Assembly: GCA_002469545.1 (NCBI GenBank)
Contig: DKMK01000019.1
Coordinates: 1-20,593 of the forward strand
Direction of reading: 5' to 3'
Length of the DNA: 20,593 nt
DNA from: Rhodobacterales bacterium UBA7416
Lineage (GTDB): Bacteria; Pseudomonadota; Alphaproteobacteria; Rhodobacterales; Rhodobacteraceae
Positions within the stretch are counted from its first letter, which is position 1. Each line of letters starts with the position of its first letter. This document shows positions 14,037 to 20,593 of the stretch, piece by piece. A program made the position numbers and the translations under genes. The notes under the pieces are model-generated. The model worked only from the letters and a program-made list of their open reading frames with translations, was not told the DNA's origin and searched no databases.

Positions 14037-14897
14037 TTATAGCTGTTTTGCATTAAAAGTGTCACATTGGTTCATTTTCGCAGATTGGTATCCACGTGCG
14101 AACCAACGTTGACGCTGTTCAGACGTTCCGTGGGTGTATGTGTGTGGGCTTGGGCGTCGTCCTGCGTTGCGTTGCAGTGTGTCATCGCCGATTTGTTTTG
14201 CTGCATTCATAGCCTCTTCGATGTCACCCGAATCTAATGCGCCCAGACGTTCGCCAGAGTAGCGTGCCCATATCCCCGCCAGACAATCAGCCTGAAGTTC
14301 AATCATCACTGACACGCGGTTACTGTCGCCTGTGGACATTGATTGGCGTGCGCGGTTTGCCTGACTTAAAATGCCCAGCTCGTTTTGGACGTGATGCGCG
14401 ACTTCGTGGCCGACAACATAAGCGGCGGCGAAATCACCCTTGGCACCCATTTTACGATCCAAGGTGACGAAGAAATCCGTGTCCAAATACACTTTGCGAT
14501 CTGCGGGGCAATAAAACGGGCCTGTTGCGCCTGATGCATTGCCACATGGTGATTGCGTAACACCTTTGAACAACACCAGTGTTGTTGGGCGGTATTTTTT
14601 GTTTACTTGGTTTGGGAACACATCTGACCAGACCTGTTCTGTATAGCCAAGGGCCGCAGAGACAAATTCGCCTGCTTCTTTATCTTGGGCTGAAATTGTC
14701 GTTGTGCCTTGTTCGATGCGTGTGCCACCACCGCCGCCGCTCACAAAAGATGAAACATCGATACCGGTGAAGTAACCGATTGCCAAAACAGCCACGATGC
14801 CAAGTATTCCCATGCCGCCACTGCGTGCTGTGCTGCGACCGCTACGACTACGGCGATCTTCTATGTTGCTGCTTTTGCGTGCATTGCGCCATTTCAT
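14037..14897 (-). CDS. Neutral zinc metallopeptidase (YpfJ family)
   Basis: A 286-residue membrane-anchored protein of the putative neutral zinc metallopeptidase family (YpfJ, COG2321). The N-terminus is basic (MKWRNARKSSNIEDRRSRS), with one membrane helix at about 29-45 and a Gly-rich linker (SGGGGG). The peptidase domain carries HEVAHH (His164, Glu165, His168) and a downstream ELQADC (Glu200, Asp204), the likely third zinc ligand region. ACGN/FYCPAD with paired cysteines and the C-terminal GTSEQRQRWFARGY motif are also family traits. The start at 14897 is preferred because AGGAGAG lies 7 bases upstream. An ATG at 14921 lacks one. Substrate is unknown for the family. The domain should face the periplasm. 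Confidence 0.93.
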   Translation of the reverse strand: MKWRNARKSSNIEDRRSRSGRSTARSGGMGILGIVAVLAIGYFTGIDVSSFVSGGGGGTRIEQGTTTISAQDKEAGEFVSAALGYTEQVWSDVFPNQVNKKYRPTTLVLFKGVTQSPCGNASGATGPFYCPADRKVYLDTDFFVTLDRKMGAKGDFAAAYVVGHEVAHHVQNELGILSQANRARQSMSTGDSNRVSVMIELQADCLAGIWARYSGERLGALDSGDIEEAMNAAKQIGDDTLQRNAGRRPSPHTYTHGTSEQRQRWFARGYQSAKMNQCDTFNAKQL

Positions 14898-15016
14898 TGT
14901 AAACTCTCCTAAAGATATCATTTGAAATTAAGTACTGTTGGTGTTCCATGCAAGGCTCTTGATACTTGACCTTGGGGCTGAACACTGCTTTTTGGGCGCA
15001 AACAAGGAATATGGAT

Positions 15017-15595
15017 ATGTTACGCAAGCTGTATGATTGGACGCTCTCTTTTGCTGACAGCAAATATTCGCTTTGGATTTTGGGCTTAATCGCATTTGTA
15101 GAAAGTTCTGTTTTCCCCATTCCACCACATGTTTTAATGATCCCAGTCATTATTGCCGCCCCAAACCGTGCGTTTTTAATTGCGGGTGTTGTGACAGTTG
15201 GGTCCGTGGCAGGTGGTGCATTAGGGTATTATATTGGTGCGCAGTTGTTTGAAACTGTGGGGCAGCCGGTTTTGGATTTTTACCACAAAGCGGATAGTTT
15301 TGAGGTGTTCAAAGAGCGGTTTAATGCACAGGGTCATTGGGCGGTGTTAATCGCGGGTTTAACCCCCTTTCCTTACAAAGTGATTACGATCACATCGGGT
15401 GCGACTGGTATGCCGTTTGCGACGTTTATGTTGTGGTCTTTGGTTGCGCGATCCACCATCTTTTTCGTGATCGCGGGATTGTTATGGAAATTCGGCCTGC
15501 CGATCCGTGATTTCATTGAAAAGCGGTTGGGATTAATGTTTACGTTGTTTTGCGTCATCTTGGTCGCGGGTTTTGCAGTGGTGAAATATTTATGA
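15017..15595 (+). CDS. YqaA/DedA-family membrane protein
   Basis: A 192-residue SNARE-associated/VTT-domain membrane protein of the YqaA branch of the DedA superfamily. Members are undecaprenyl-phosphate or phospholipid flippases or support membrane potential. This subfamily has no settled role. Visible motifs are FVESSVFPIPPHVLMIPVI (conserved acidic plus PIP motif), ALGYYIGAQLFE, and the re-entrant loop AGLTPFPYKVITITSGATGM, with four to five hydrophobic segments. I chose the ATG at 15017 because AAGGA (15004-15008) is 8 nt before it. The ATG at 15011 is only 2 nt from that site. The stop overlaps the dsbB start (ATGA), so the two are translationally coupled. That pairing suggests a shared envelope function, an inference. 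Confidence 0.9.
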   Translation: MLRKLYDWTLSFADSKYSLWILGLIAFVESSVFPIPPHVLMIPVIIAAPNRAFLIAGVVTVGSVAGGALGYYIGAQLFETVGQPVLDFYHKADSFEVFKERFNAQGHWAVLIAGLTPFPYKVITITSGATGMPFATFMLWSLVARSTIFFVIAGLLWKFGLPIRDFIEKRLGLMFTLFCVILVAGFAVVKYL

Positions 15596-16050
15596 AAACG
15601 ATGCGTCTTATTGGAATTGCCACATTGGGATCACTTGTCTTGATGGGCAGTGTTTATTTCTTTCAACATGTGTTGGGCTATGCGCCATGTAAAATGTGCC
15701 TTTGGCAACGGTGGCCACATGCAGTTGCGATTGGCATCGGGATTATTGCATTAGCACTGCGTGACGCCAGATTGGCGATCTTTGGTGCGCTTGCCGCGTT
15801 GACCACGTCAGCGATTGGATTTTATCACGCTGGTGTAGAGCAAAAGTGGTGGGAAGGCCCAACGACATGTACGTCTAGTGGGACCCAAGGCGTTTCGGCA
15901 GAGGATTTGTTAAGTCAAATCCTGGCCGCCCCGATCGCGCGTTGTGACGAGATCGCTTGGGATTTCATCGGCGTTTCCATGGCTGGCTGGAACGGGATCA
16001 TCAGCCTGTTCTTGGCTGTGATCTGGATCGTTGCTTTCGTCCGTCGCTAA
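15592..16050 (+). CDS. dsbB: DsbB-type disulfide bond formation protein
   Basis: DsbB reoxidises periplasmic DsbA and passes electrons to quinone. The 152-residue, four-helix inner-membrane protein has the first redox pair Cys33-x-x-Cys36 (APCKMCLWQRWPH) and the second periplasmic pair Cys93 and Cys118 (TTCTSSG and IARCDE). It also has the FYHAGVEQKWWEGP segment typical of the alphaproteobacterial DsbB branch. The start overlaps the upstream stop as ATGA. An alternative ATG at 15550 lies deep inside the DedA gene and would add unconserved residues. The last 141 bp are antisense to the convergent gene at 15910-16437. No terminator was seen after it. Confidence 0.93.
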   Translation: MKTMRLIGIATLGSLVLMGSVYFFQHVLGYAPCKMCLWQRWPHAVAIGIGIIALALRDARLAIFGALAALTTSAIGFYHAGVEQKWWEGPTTCTSSGTQGVSAEDLLSQILAAPIARCDEIAWDFIGVSMAGWNGIISLFLAVIWIVAFVRR

Positions 16051-16437
16051 TTTCTGATCCATTTGCGTTTTTATGCGATCTTGGATGGTTGTGTCAGTGT
16101 TTGCTGGGCTTGGTATGTTCGAAACCGCCTGCGGTAGCTTATTGTATTGCATCGGATCAACGGCACGTGAAATACCATTTACACTGGGCAATGTTATGAC
16201 GTTTTCTGAAATCAGTGCCTGCTGAATTTGCCCCGCAACCTGAGCATCAATATTTAAATGCCGCATTAGAAACTGAGGCGAACAATTGTTGTGCGCACGG
16301 CTGATCATGCTGGCGAATTTAAAGTGTTTTGCAGCCATGACCGGTGAAGCGGTCGTGGGTGCAATAATGGCGGATAAAGGTACCTTTGGCGCGCCAAATA
16401 GCGCGGCGATACCGAGTGTGAAGTTTCGTCTGTTCAT
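15910..16437 (-). CDS. Tat-signal hypothetical protein, 3' end antisense to dsbB
   Basis: A 175-residue protein of unknown function with a twin-arginine-type signal (MNRRNFTLGIAALFGAP) and a central conserved-looking part FKFASMISRAHNNCSPQFLMRHLNIDAQVAGQIQQALISENVITLPSVNGISRAVDP. I recall roseobacter hypothetical proteins with this Arg-Ala-His-Asn-x-Cys-Ser-Pro segment, so the first two thirds look genuinely coding. The C-terminal 46 residues are Asp/Glu/Gln-rich, low in hydrophobics, and read from the antisense strand of dsbB. They may be a readthrough tail. No good Shine-Dalgarno precedes the ATG, 45 bp after the HNH gene stop, so it may depend on translation from upstream. No function is proposed. 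Confidence 0.7.
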   Translation of the reverse strand: MNRRNFTLGIAALFGAPKVPLSAIIAPTTASPVMAAKHFKFASMISRAHNNCSPQFLMRHLNIDAQVAGQIQQALISENVITLPSVNGISRAVDPMQYNKLPQAVSNIPSPANTDTTIQDRIKTQMDQKLATDESNDPDHSQEQADDPVPASHGNADEIPSDLVTTRDRGGQDLT

Positions 16438-16482
16438 ACAGGTTACATAAGCGTCATGTTCATATTTAAAAGGGTTTTGCCG

Positions 16483-17076
16483 CTATTCTTCGAGTTCGGC
16501 ATCCCAATATAGAAAATCTGTCCAACTTTCGTGTAAGTGATTTGGTGGAAATTTTCGCCCCGCATTCATAAGTTGTGCGGTGCTGGGTTGAATTGCTGTG
16601 CGTCGTAAATGCATTCCAGATTCACGCAAAGATTGCGATCCTTTGCGCAGATTACAGGGCCCACACGATGCGACAACGTTTTGCCAAGTCGTGCGGCCAC
16701 CGCGACACCGTGGGGTAACATGATCAAACGTCATGTCGCCATTTGATCCGCAATATTGGCAGGTGAATTCATCACGTAAGAAAAGGTTGAACCGTGTGAA
16801 CACCGTTGTGTTTGTCGGTTTGACGTAATCTTTCAGGACAATAACCGATGGTATCTTAATCGAAATGGAGGGCGAATGAACGTATTCGGAGTATTCGGCG
16901 ATGATATCTACGCGTTCTAGGTAGGCCGCTTTTATGGCGTCTTGCCAGCTCCAGAGTGACAATGGGAAATAAGAAAGGGGTCGATAATCTGCGTTCAAAA
17001 CCAACGCAGGTCGGTTCTGAAGCTTGCTTGATGATCGAACAAAATTGTCCATAAAGACGGTATTCATTACACCCAA
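16483..17076 (-). CDS. HNH endonuclease-fold protein
   Basis: A stand-alone HNH protein of 197 residues of the type widely conserved in alphaproteobacteria and cyanobacteria. The N-terminal half (ALVLNADYRPLSYFPLSLWSWQDAIKA) is the usual partner segment. The HNH domain runs from about 103 to 150 with Cys106-x-x-Cys109, Asp118-His119 (MTFDHVTPRCRGG), Asn133, and Cys138-x-x-Cys141, so the zinc and catalytic ligands are complete. The C-terminus is KFPPNHLHESWTDFLYWDAELEE. I chose the TTG at 17076 because GAGGAAG lies about 5 nt before it. ATGs at 17067 and 17052 are poorly spaced. Cellular role is unsettled: repair or housekeeping nuclease, not a homing enzyme by context. A palindrome lies in its leader. 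Confidence 0.9.
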   Translation of the reverse strand: MGVMNTVFMDNFVRSSSKLQNRPALVLNADYRPLSYFPLSLWSWQDAIKAAYLERVDIIAEYSEYVHSPSISIKIPSVIVLKDYVKPTNTTVFTRFNLFLRDEFTCQYCGSNGDMTFDHVTPRCRGGRTTWQNVVASCGPCNLRKGSQSLRESGMHLRRTAIQPSTAQLMNAGRKFPPNHLHESWTDFLYWDAELEE

Positions 17077-17104
17077 GACGCTTCCTCGCTTGATTTACCA
17101 TCAA

Positions 17105-17121
17105 AACGGGAACATCCCGTT
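17105..17121 (-). promoter_or_regulatory. Palindrome in the HNH gene leader
   Basis: AACGGGA-TGT-TCCCGTT on the minus strand is a perfect inverted repeat with 7-bp arms, about 30 bp before the TTG start and beginning about 6 nt after the predicted transcription start. It could be an operator or an mRNA hairpin. On the minus strand only two more Ts follow, so it is not a good terminator. Confidence 0.5.
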
Positions 17122-17133
17122 CCAATTGACATT

Positions 17134-17161
17134 ACTATATATAGTCAATCGTACACGGCAA
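17134..17161 (-). promoter_or_regulatory. Putative HNH gene promoter
   Basis: On the minus strand TTGCCG (17161-17156), a 16-bp spacer and TATAGT (17139-17134). The -10 box lies in a perfect 12-bp palindrome ACTATATATAGT (17134-17145), which is itself flanked by TTGAC/GTCAA arms (17126-17130, 17144-17148). Confidence 0.5.
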
Positions 17162-17183
17162 CCCTCTATATCTGCGAGAGGTT

Positions 17184-17834
17184 TTAGAGGTTTTGCTGGA
17201 TGAATTGTAATGCGGCCCCTAACCCGTCTGGTGCGATGCCGTGTGCGGTTCCTTTTGAAACCAATGTGTAAACTTCGAATTCCGCGCCGGAAAGCGCATC
17301 TGCGGCCTTGGCCATTTCGGCGAATGGGACGACATCGTCTTGGTCGCCGTGGATCAACAATACTGGTGGTTTTTGGATGGCTTCGGCGGCCAGTTTTCCT
17401 GGTTCTACCAACATACCTGACATGCCTATCACACCTGCAAGCGCAGTGGCGCGTCGCGGGGCCACGTGCAGGCTCATCATGCAGCCTTGTGAAAAGCCGA
17501 GCAGGAACGTGCGATTTGCCGGAATGCCTGTCGTTTTGGCCACGTCATCCAAGAACTGGTTAAGAACCGTGCTGGCCGCGTTGCGACCTGCATTTGCCTG
17601 TTCTTGGGTTGAGCCATCCATGCGTGGAATTGGGAACCATTCGAACCCCATTGGGTTCATGCCACACCGGTTTGGTGCGTCTGGCGACATGAACATCGCG
17701 TTGGGTAAATGTTGTGCCAAGGGATCCGCCAAGCCCAGCAAATCATTTCCGTCCGCGCCGTAGCCATGCAAGAAAATGACCAAGCTATCGGCCTTACCTG
17801 ATTTGGGCTGTTTGATGTGATTATTGAGGGACAT
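17184..17834 (-). CDS. Carboxylesterase/phospholipase-type alpha/beta hydrolase
   Basis: A 216-residue alpha/beta hydrolase of the phospholipase/carboxylesterase family (acyl-protein thioesterase-like; YpfH relatives). Signatures are the oxyanion segment LVIFLHGYGADGNDLLGLAD and MSPDAPNRC. The nucleophile elbow is GFSQGCMMSL with Ser115, the acid Asp166 is in LLIHGDQDDVVP, and His198 is in KGTAHGI. The triad is complete and no signal peptide is seen, so it should act in the cytoplasm on short-chain or thioester substrates. Its start overlaps the stop of the upstream glycosylase gene (TAATG), placing it last in a four-gene coupled operon with two cobalamin genes. Substrate cannot be told from sequence. 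Confidence 0.88.
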   Translation of the reverse strand: MSLNNHIKQPKSGKADSLVIFLHGYGADGNDLLGLADPLAQHLPNAMFMSPDAPNRCGMNPMGFEWFPIPRMDGSTQEQANAGRNAASTVLNQFLDDVAKTTGIPANRTFLLGFSQGCMMSLHVAPRRATALAGVIGMSGMLVEPGKLAAEAIQKPPVLLIHGDQDDVVPFAEMAKAADALSGAEFEVYTLVSKGTAHGIAPDGLGAALQFIQQNL

Positions 17835-18466
17835 TACAGTATACCTTCGCTTGATTTCATTTTGCTATAATAGGCCCACAAAATGCGGGCTGCAACACTG
17901 CGCCATGGTGAATATTTTTCGACCATTATATTCAGTTCCTTAGCGGTTGGACGTGCGTCCAAATTGAACAGTAATTTTGCGCCTTCTTGGAGCGCTAAAT
18001 CACCACTGGCGAAGACATCAGCGCGGCCCAACGAAAACATAGCATAGATGTCCGCGCTCCATTGGCCGATACCTAATATATTGGTTAGTTCTGTGGCAAC
18101 ATCTGCATTCGCTTTGCTTCGTAAGCTTATGTAATCTATGTTATTTACTGATAGTTCAAATGCATATCGCGCCTTTGGTTTTGACAAACCATTTTCGCGT
18201 AATATGTCGATTGATGCGTTCGCGATATTTTTCTGAGTGATCAGATTTGCATTTTCCAAACGTGTCCAAATTGCGCGCGCTGCTGCGACGGAAATTTGTT
18301 GTCCGACGATCGCGTTTAGCAGAGCTGCGAACCCGTCGTCGCGAAGGCGTAATGGTAAGGGCCCCACAACGTCTAATGCTTTTTCAAATCGTGGCTCGAT
18401 GGATGCCAGATAATTGGCGCCTTCGACGACACATGCGTTTGATGAAATTATCCGACCAATGCTCAT
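17834..18466 (-). CDS. DNA-3-methyladenine glycosylase II-like (AlkA/HhH-GPD)
   Basis: A 210-residue HhH-GPD DNA glycosylase resembling the catalytic core of AlkA, which removes alkylated bases. ALLNAIVGQQISVAAARAIW (48-67) is the family hallmark. The helix-hairpin-helix is LGIGQWSADIYAMFSLG (131-147), and Asp156 in VFASGDLALQEG is in the position of the catalytic aspartate. KPTAKELNIMVEKYSPWRSVAARILWAYY is the usual C-terminal end. It lacks the N-terminal AlkA domain of E. coli and there is no iron-sulfur cluster motif, consistent with the short alphaproteobacterial form. The ATG at 18466 overlaps the cobK stop (ATGA). A TTG at 18487 is possible but unneeded. Confidence 0.88.
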   Translation of the reverse strand: MSIGRIISSNACVVEGANYLASIEPRFEKALDVVGPLPLRLRDDGFAALLNAIVGQQISVAAARAIWTRLENANLITQKNIANASIDILRENGLSKPKARYAFELSVNNIDYISLRSKANADVATELTNILGIGQWSADIYAMFSLGRADVFASGDLALQEGAKLLFNLDARPTAKELNIMVEKYSPWRSVAARILWAYYSKMKSSEGIL

Positions 18467-19197
18467 TTTAACTGGCTCTGTATCCAATCCAAGGCCTGCT
18501 GCACATCCGACTTAACGGTCATCTGTGGTAAGGTTTGACGTTGGATCATTGCGACGGGCAATCCCAGCCCCCGCGCTGCTGCAAGCTTAGCAAACCCGCC
18601 TGATCCGCCTGAATTTTTCACAACCAACCAATCGACTTTTTCTTGTTTAAATAGGTCGATTTCCTCTTCTACCGAAAATGGTGGACGCCCTACCAAATAC
18701 TGTCCGTTTGGAAACGGAAAGTCGCGCACGGGTGCATCAATGACACGGCACAGCAATTTGCAGTTTTTCAGGACGGTAAATTCAGACAGGGTTTTTCGCC
18801 CTGTTCCCAAAAACACCGTGGATTTATCAGGGATCATGCCCGCCAATTCAGAAATGGTATCGATAAAATGCCATTTGTCGCTGGATGCTGGTTCCCATGC
18901 AGGTCGTTGCAGGCCGATGAATGGAATATCTTGGTTTAAACAGACATCCGCGTTGGTTTGGGTCATTTGCGAGGCGAATGGATGCGTAGCGTCGACGACC
19001 CATTTTATCTGATTATCGGTTAAATATTGTGCCAATCCGTTTTTCCCGCCAAATCCACCAATGCGCATCGGTAGATCGAGTTTGACTGGGTTGCGTGTTT
19101 CACCAGCCAGCGATGCGATTGCCGGTACTTTGAAATTCGCCAGCGCACTGCACAATTCGCGTGCATCAGATGTGCCTGCCAAAATGAGACCGGTCAT
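18463..19197 (-). CDS. cobK: Precorrin-6A/cobalt-precorrin-6A reductase (CobK/CbiJ)
   Basis: This enzyme reduces the macrocycle of (cobalt-)precorrin-6A with NADPH in cobalamin biosynthesis. The 244-residue protein has the N-terminal LILAGTSDARELCSAL dinucleotide-binding-like loop, WVVDATHPFASQM (66-78), VFLGTGRKTLSEF, and the ending VKNSGGSGGFAKLAAARGLGLPVAMIQRQ, all typical of CobK/CbiJ. The ATG overlaps the cbiD stop (ATGA) and its own stop overlaps the next start (ATGA), so it is the second gene of a tightly coupled operon. The upstream partner cbiD acts one step earlier in the pathway. Confidence 0.94.
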   Translation of the reverse strand: MTGLILAGTSDARELCSALANFKVPAIASLAGETRNPVKLDLPMRIGGFGGKNGLAQYLTDNQIKWVVDATHPFASQMTQTNADVCLNQDIPFIGLQRPAWEPASSDKWHFIDTISELAGMIPDKSTVFLGTGRKTLSEFTVLKNCKLLCRVIDAPVRDFPFPNGQYLVGRPPFSVEEEIDLFKQEKVDWLVVKNSGGSGGFAKLAAARGLGLPVAMIQRQTLPQMTVKSDVQQALDWIQSQLK

Positions 19198-20237
19198 TCT
19201 GCTTGTCCCAAAATACGGCCAGCGCGATCAATTACGACGATATCCACCTGAATATTCGCGTTCTTTAATTGTAGTAACACGCGTTTTTTGGCCTCTTGGG
19301 CCACGCGCACGGCCAGATCATCGCCAGCGCGTTCAACAGCCTCTAGTGCGGTATTGGCATCGCTTACGTCCACGTTACACCATTGATTAAGGGCATTAAA
19401 ATCGACCTGCGAGCGCGATGAGTGAAGGTCGACTGCGCCTTGGGCCAATTTAACGATTTTACCGATGCCACCACCAATCGTCAGGCGTGGCACAGGGTTT
19501 TTCGCGATGTATTTTAACAAGCCACCAGAAAAATCGCCCATATCCAACATCGCATGTTCCGTTAAGCCATGTAAGTTTTGAACCACCGTTTCTGAGGTTG
19601 AGCCAGTGCAACCAGCCACATGTGTCATGCCATTGGCACGTGCCACGTCAACACCGCGATGGATGGATGCGATCCATGCTGCACAACTGAAGGGTCGCAC
19701 AATTCCAGTTGTGCCTAGAATCGAAAGGCCACCCACGATTCCCAATCGTCCATTCCAAGTCTTCAACGCGATTTCAGCGCCGTTTGGGATGGAAACTGTT
19801 ATTGTGACCATTGGTTTACGATCATGTTTTTCACACATCTCCGTCACCACATCAGTCATCATTTGGCGCGGCACTGGATTTATTGCGGGTTCACCAACAC
19901 CGATGGGCAATCCTGCCTTTGTGACGGTTCCGACACCTTCGCCTGCCTTAAATTCAATTCCTGTGTCGTTTTGGCAAACGCGCACAATAATCAAGGCCCC
20001 GTGGGTTACGTCTGGGTCGTCGCCTGCATCTTTTGTTATGCCGACTTCGGTCCAATCGTCACCACGTGCGGTATGCGCCAATGGGAATACCGGTTGTTCA
20101 CCTTTGGGCAGGGTAATCGTGACATCGCGTGAAAACGCGCCTGTAAACAGCGCATTTAACGCAGCTTTGCAAGCTGCGGTAGCGCATGCGCCCGTCGTCC
20201 AACCGCGACGTAATTCACCTGTGGGTTTTCTGCTCAT
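19194..20237 (-). CDS. cbiD: Cobalt-precorrin-5B C1-methyltransferase (CbiD)
   Basis: CbiD methylates C1 of cobalt-precorrin-5B in corrin-ring synthesis. The 347-residue protein opens MSRKPTGELRRGWTTGACATAA, the canonical CbiD start. It contains KAGLPIGVGEPAINPVPRQMM, NGRLGIVGGLSILGTTGIVRP (the signature segment), and HVAGCTGSTSE. No Shine-Dalgarno precedes the ATG at 20237. A good promoter ends six bases before it, so the mRNA may be leaderless. An in-frame ATG at 20318 with AAGGCGAG upstream would add 27 residues with a hydrophobic stretch (VIPIIFALCIMGVGV), unexpected in this cytosolic enzyme. I prefer 20237. It overlaps cobK by ATGA. Confidence 0.94.
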   Translation of the reverse strand: MSRKPTGELRRGWTTGACATAACKAALNALFTGAFSRDVTITLPKGEQPVFPLAHTARGDDWTEVGITKDAGDDPDVTHGALIIVRVCQNDTGIEFKAGEGVGTVTKAGLPIGVGEPAINPVPRQMMTDVVTEMCEKHDRKPMVTITVSIPNGAEIALKTWNGRLGIVGGLSILGTTGIVRPFSCAAWIASIHRGVDVARANGMTHVAGCTGSTSETVVQNLHGLTEHAMLDMGDFSGGLLKYIAKNPVPRLTIGGGIGKIVKLAQGAVDLHSSRSQVDFNALNQWCNVDVSDANTALEAVERAGDDLAVRVAQEAKKRVLLQLKNANIQVDIVVIDRAGRILGQAE

Positions 20238-20243
20238 TTGACA

Positions 20244-20272
20244 ACTATAGAAAGCTTTTGTGTCCACGCCAA
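20244..20272 (-). promoter_or_regulatory. Putative promoter giving a leaderless cbiD mRNA
   Basis: On the minus strand TTGGCG (20272-20267), a 17-bp spacer and TATAGT (20249-20244). Only six bases separate TATAGT from the ATG at 20237, so the usual +1 falls on the A of the start codon. Confidence 0.5.
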
Positions 20273-20357
20273 CGCCCATAATGCATAGGGCGAAAATGAT
20301 TGGTATTACGTCGTGCATGCTCTCGCCTTTTGTTTGTGTCTGCGCCATATTGCGCGG

Positions 20358-20593
20358 ATGGAAAACACGAATCCCCTCCCGCCTTATGACTGGCCTGTTT
20401 TACAACCCGGATGGGTTTGGCTGTGTGGCGCTGGCCCCGGCGACGCGGGCCTGCTGACCCTGCATGGTTTGAATGCAATTCGCCAAGCTGACGTTATTGT
20501 TTATGACGCCTTGGTTGGTCCAGATATCCTTAGCTGGGCATCTGACGGGGCTGAATTGATTTATGCTGGTAAGCGCGGTGGAAAGCCGTCTGC
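20358..20593 (+). CDS. cobA: Uroporphyrinogen-III C-methyltransferase (SUMT, CobA), N-terminal part
   Basis: SUMT makes precorrin-2 from uroporphyrinogen III, the branch point to cobalamin and siroheme. The first 78 residues are visible and the gene runs off the window. After a short Pro-rich lead (MENTNPLPPYDWPVLQP) comes WLCGAGPGDAGLLTLHGLNA, the SAM-binding GxGPGD loop. Then come ADVIVYDALVGPDIL and YAGKRGGKPS, the classic SUMT sequence. It is divergent from cbiD, consistent with a cobalamin locus. No Shine-Dalgarno is visible. CATATT stands exactly six bases before the ATG, so this start could also be leaderless, with weaker support than cbiD because no -35 box is seen. Confidence 0.93.
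   Translation, partial: MENTNPLPPYDWPVLQPGWVWLCGAGPGDAGLLTLHGLNAIRQADVIVYDALVGPDILSWASDGAELIYAGKRGGKPS

Noticed and set aside
16483..17076. HNH protein as part of a restriction, retron or other defence system
   Set aside because: No methylase, reverse transcriptase, ATPase or toxin-like partner is adjacent. The sequence style is that of the housekeeping HNH family.
17164..17183. CCTCT/AGAGG short inverted repeat after the esterase gene as a terminator
   Set aside because: Only a 5-bp stem with a 9-nt loop and no U-run in the direction of transcription.
19606..20241. 211-codon frame antisense to cbiD
   Set aside because: Mirror frame of a well supported gene with no domain-like features.
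20318..20357. Cobalamin riboswitch in the cbiD-cobA gap
   Set aside because: The 120-bp divergent gap is too short and lacks a recognisable B12-box.

Overview
The window looks like the chromosome of a marine Rhodobacterales (roseobacter-group) alphaproteobacterium with only moderate GC (hand counts of a few lines give about 50%). The reasons are a gene-transfer-agent (GTA) terminase pair next to a fabD-fabG-acpP-fabF-mltG block, the protein sequence style of the HNH protein, aminotransferase and Tat-signal protein, and a tRNA-Leu and S6-S18-L9 operon of alphaproteobacterial type. These assignments come from recognised protein families, not from any database search.

Layout. (1) 1-753, minus: left edge of a GTA head cluster, with the small terminase and the first ~170 residues of the large terminase, behind a good sigma-70-like promoter. 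(2) 936-6076, minus: fatty-acid synthesis block. Transcription order is fabD, fabG, rluE, acpP, [terminator], fabF, mltG. A 23S rRNA pseudouridine synthase (rluE) sits between fabG and acpP. (3) 6215-6409, minus: a tiny Flp-type pilin with a TTG start. (4) 6726-7973, plus: rpsF-rpsR-rplI, with a promoter, a structured leader and a strong terminator. (5) 8204-9583, plus: a class III aminotransferase resembling taurine-pyruvate aminotransferase, convergent with (6) 9671-12304, minus: a large polytopic DUF2339 membrane protein. Their bidirectional terminator lies between them. (7) 12636-13592, plus: an exported ankyrin-repeat protein, then ~310 bp without a gene. (8) 13903-13986, minus: tRNA-Leu(CAA) with its own promoter and terminator, and a neutral zinc metallopeptidase upstream. 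(9) 15017-16050, plus: a YqaA/DedA-type membrane protein translationally coupled to a DsbB-type oxidoreductase. (10) 15910-17076, minus: a Tat-signal hypothetical protein whose 3' end runs 141 bp antisense into dsbB, and an HNH endonuclease-fold protein. (11) 17184-20237, minus: cbiD-cobK-alkA-like-esterase, four genes joined by ATGA/TAATG overlaps. (12) 20358-end, plus: the start of cobA (SUMT), divergent from cbiD.

Most of this is conserved core metabolism. I did not find a clearly new defence or mobile system. The points most worth a second look are regulatory or architectural: a predicted leaderless start for cbiD, palindromes inside or just downstream of the predicted promoters of the DUF2339 and HNH genes, the long inverted repeat that begins at the predicted rpsF transcription start, the antisense overlap at dsbB, and the GTA edge itself. 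Promoter, operator and hairpin calls were read by eye and are hypotheses.
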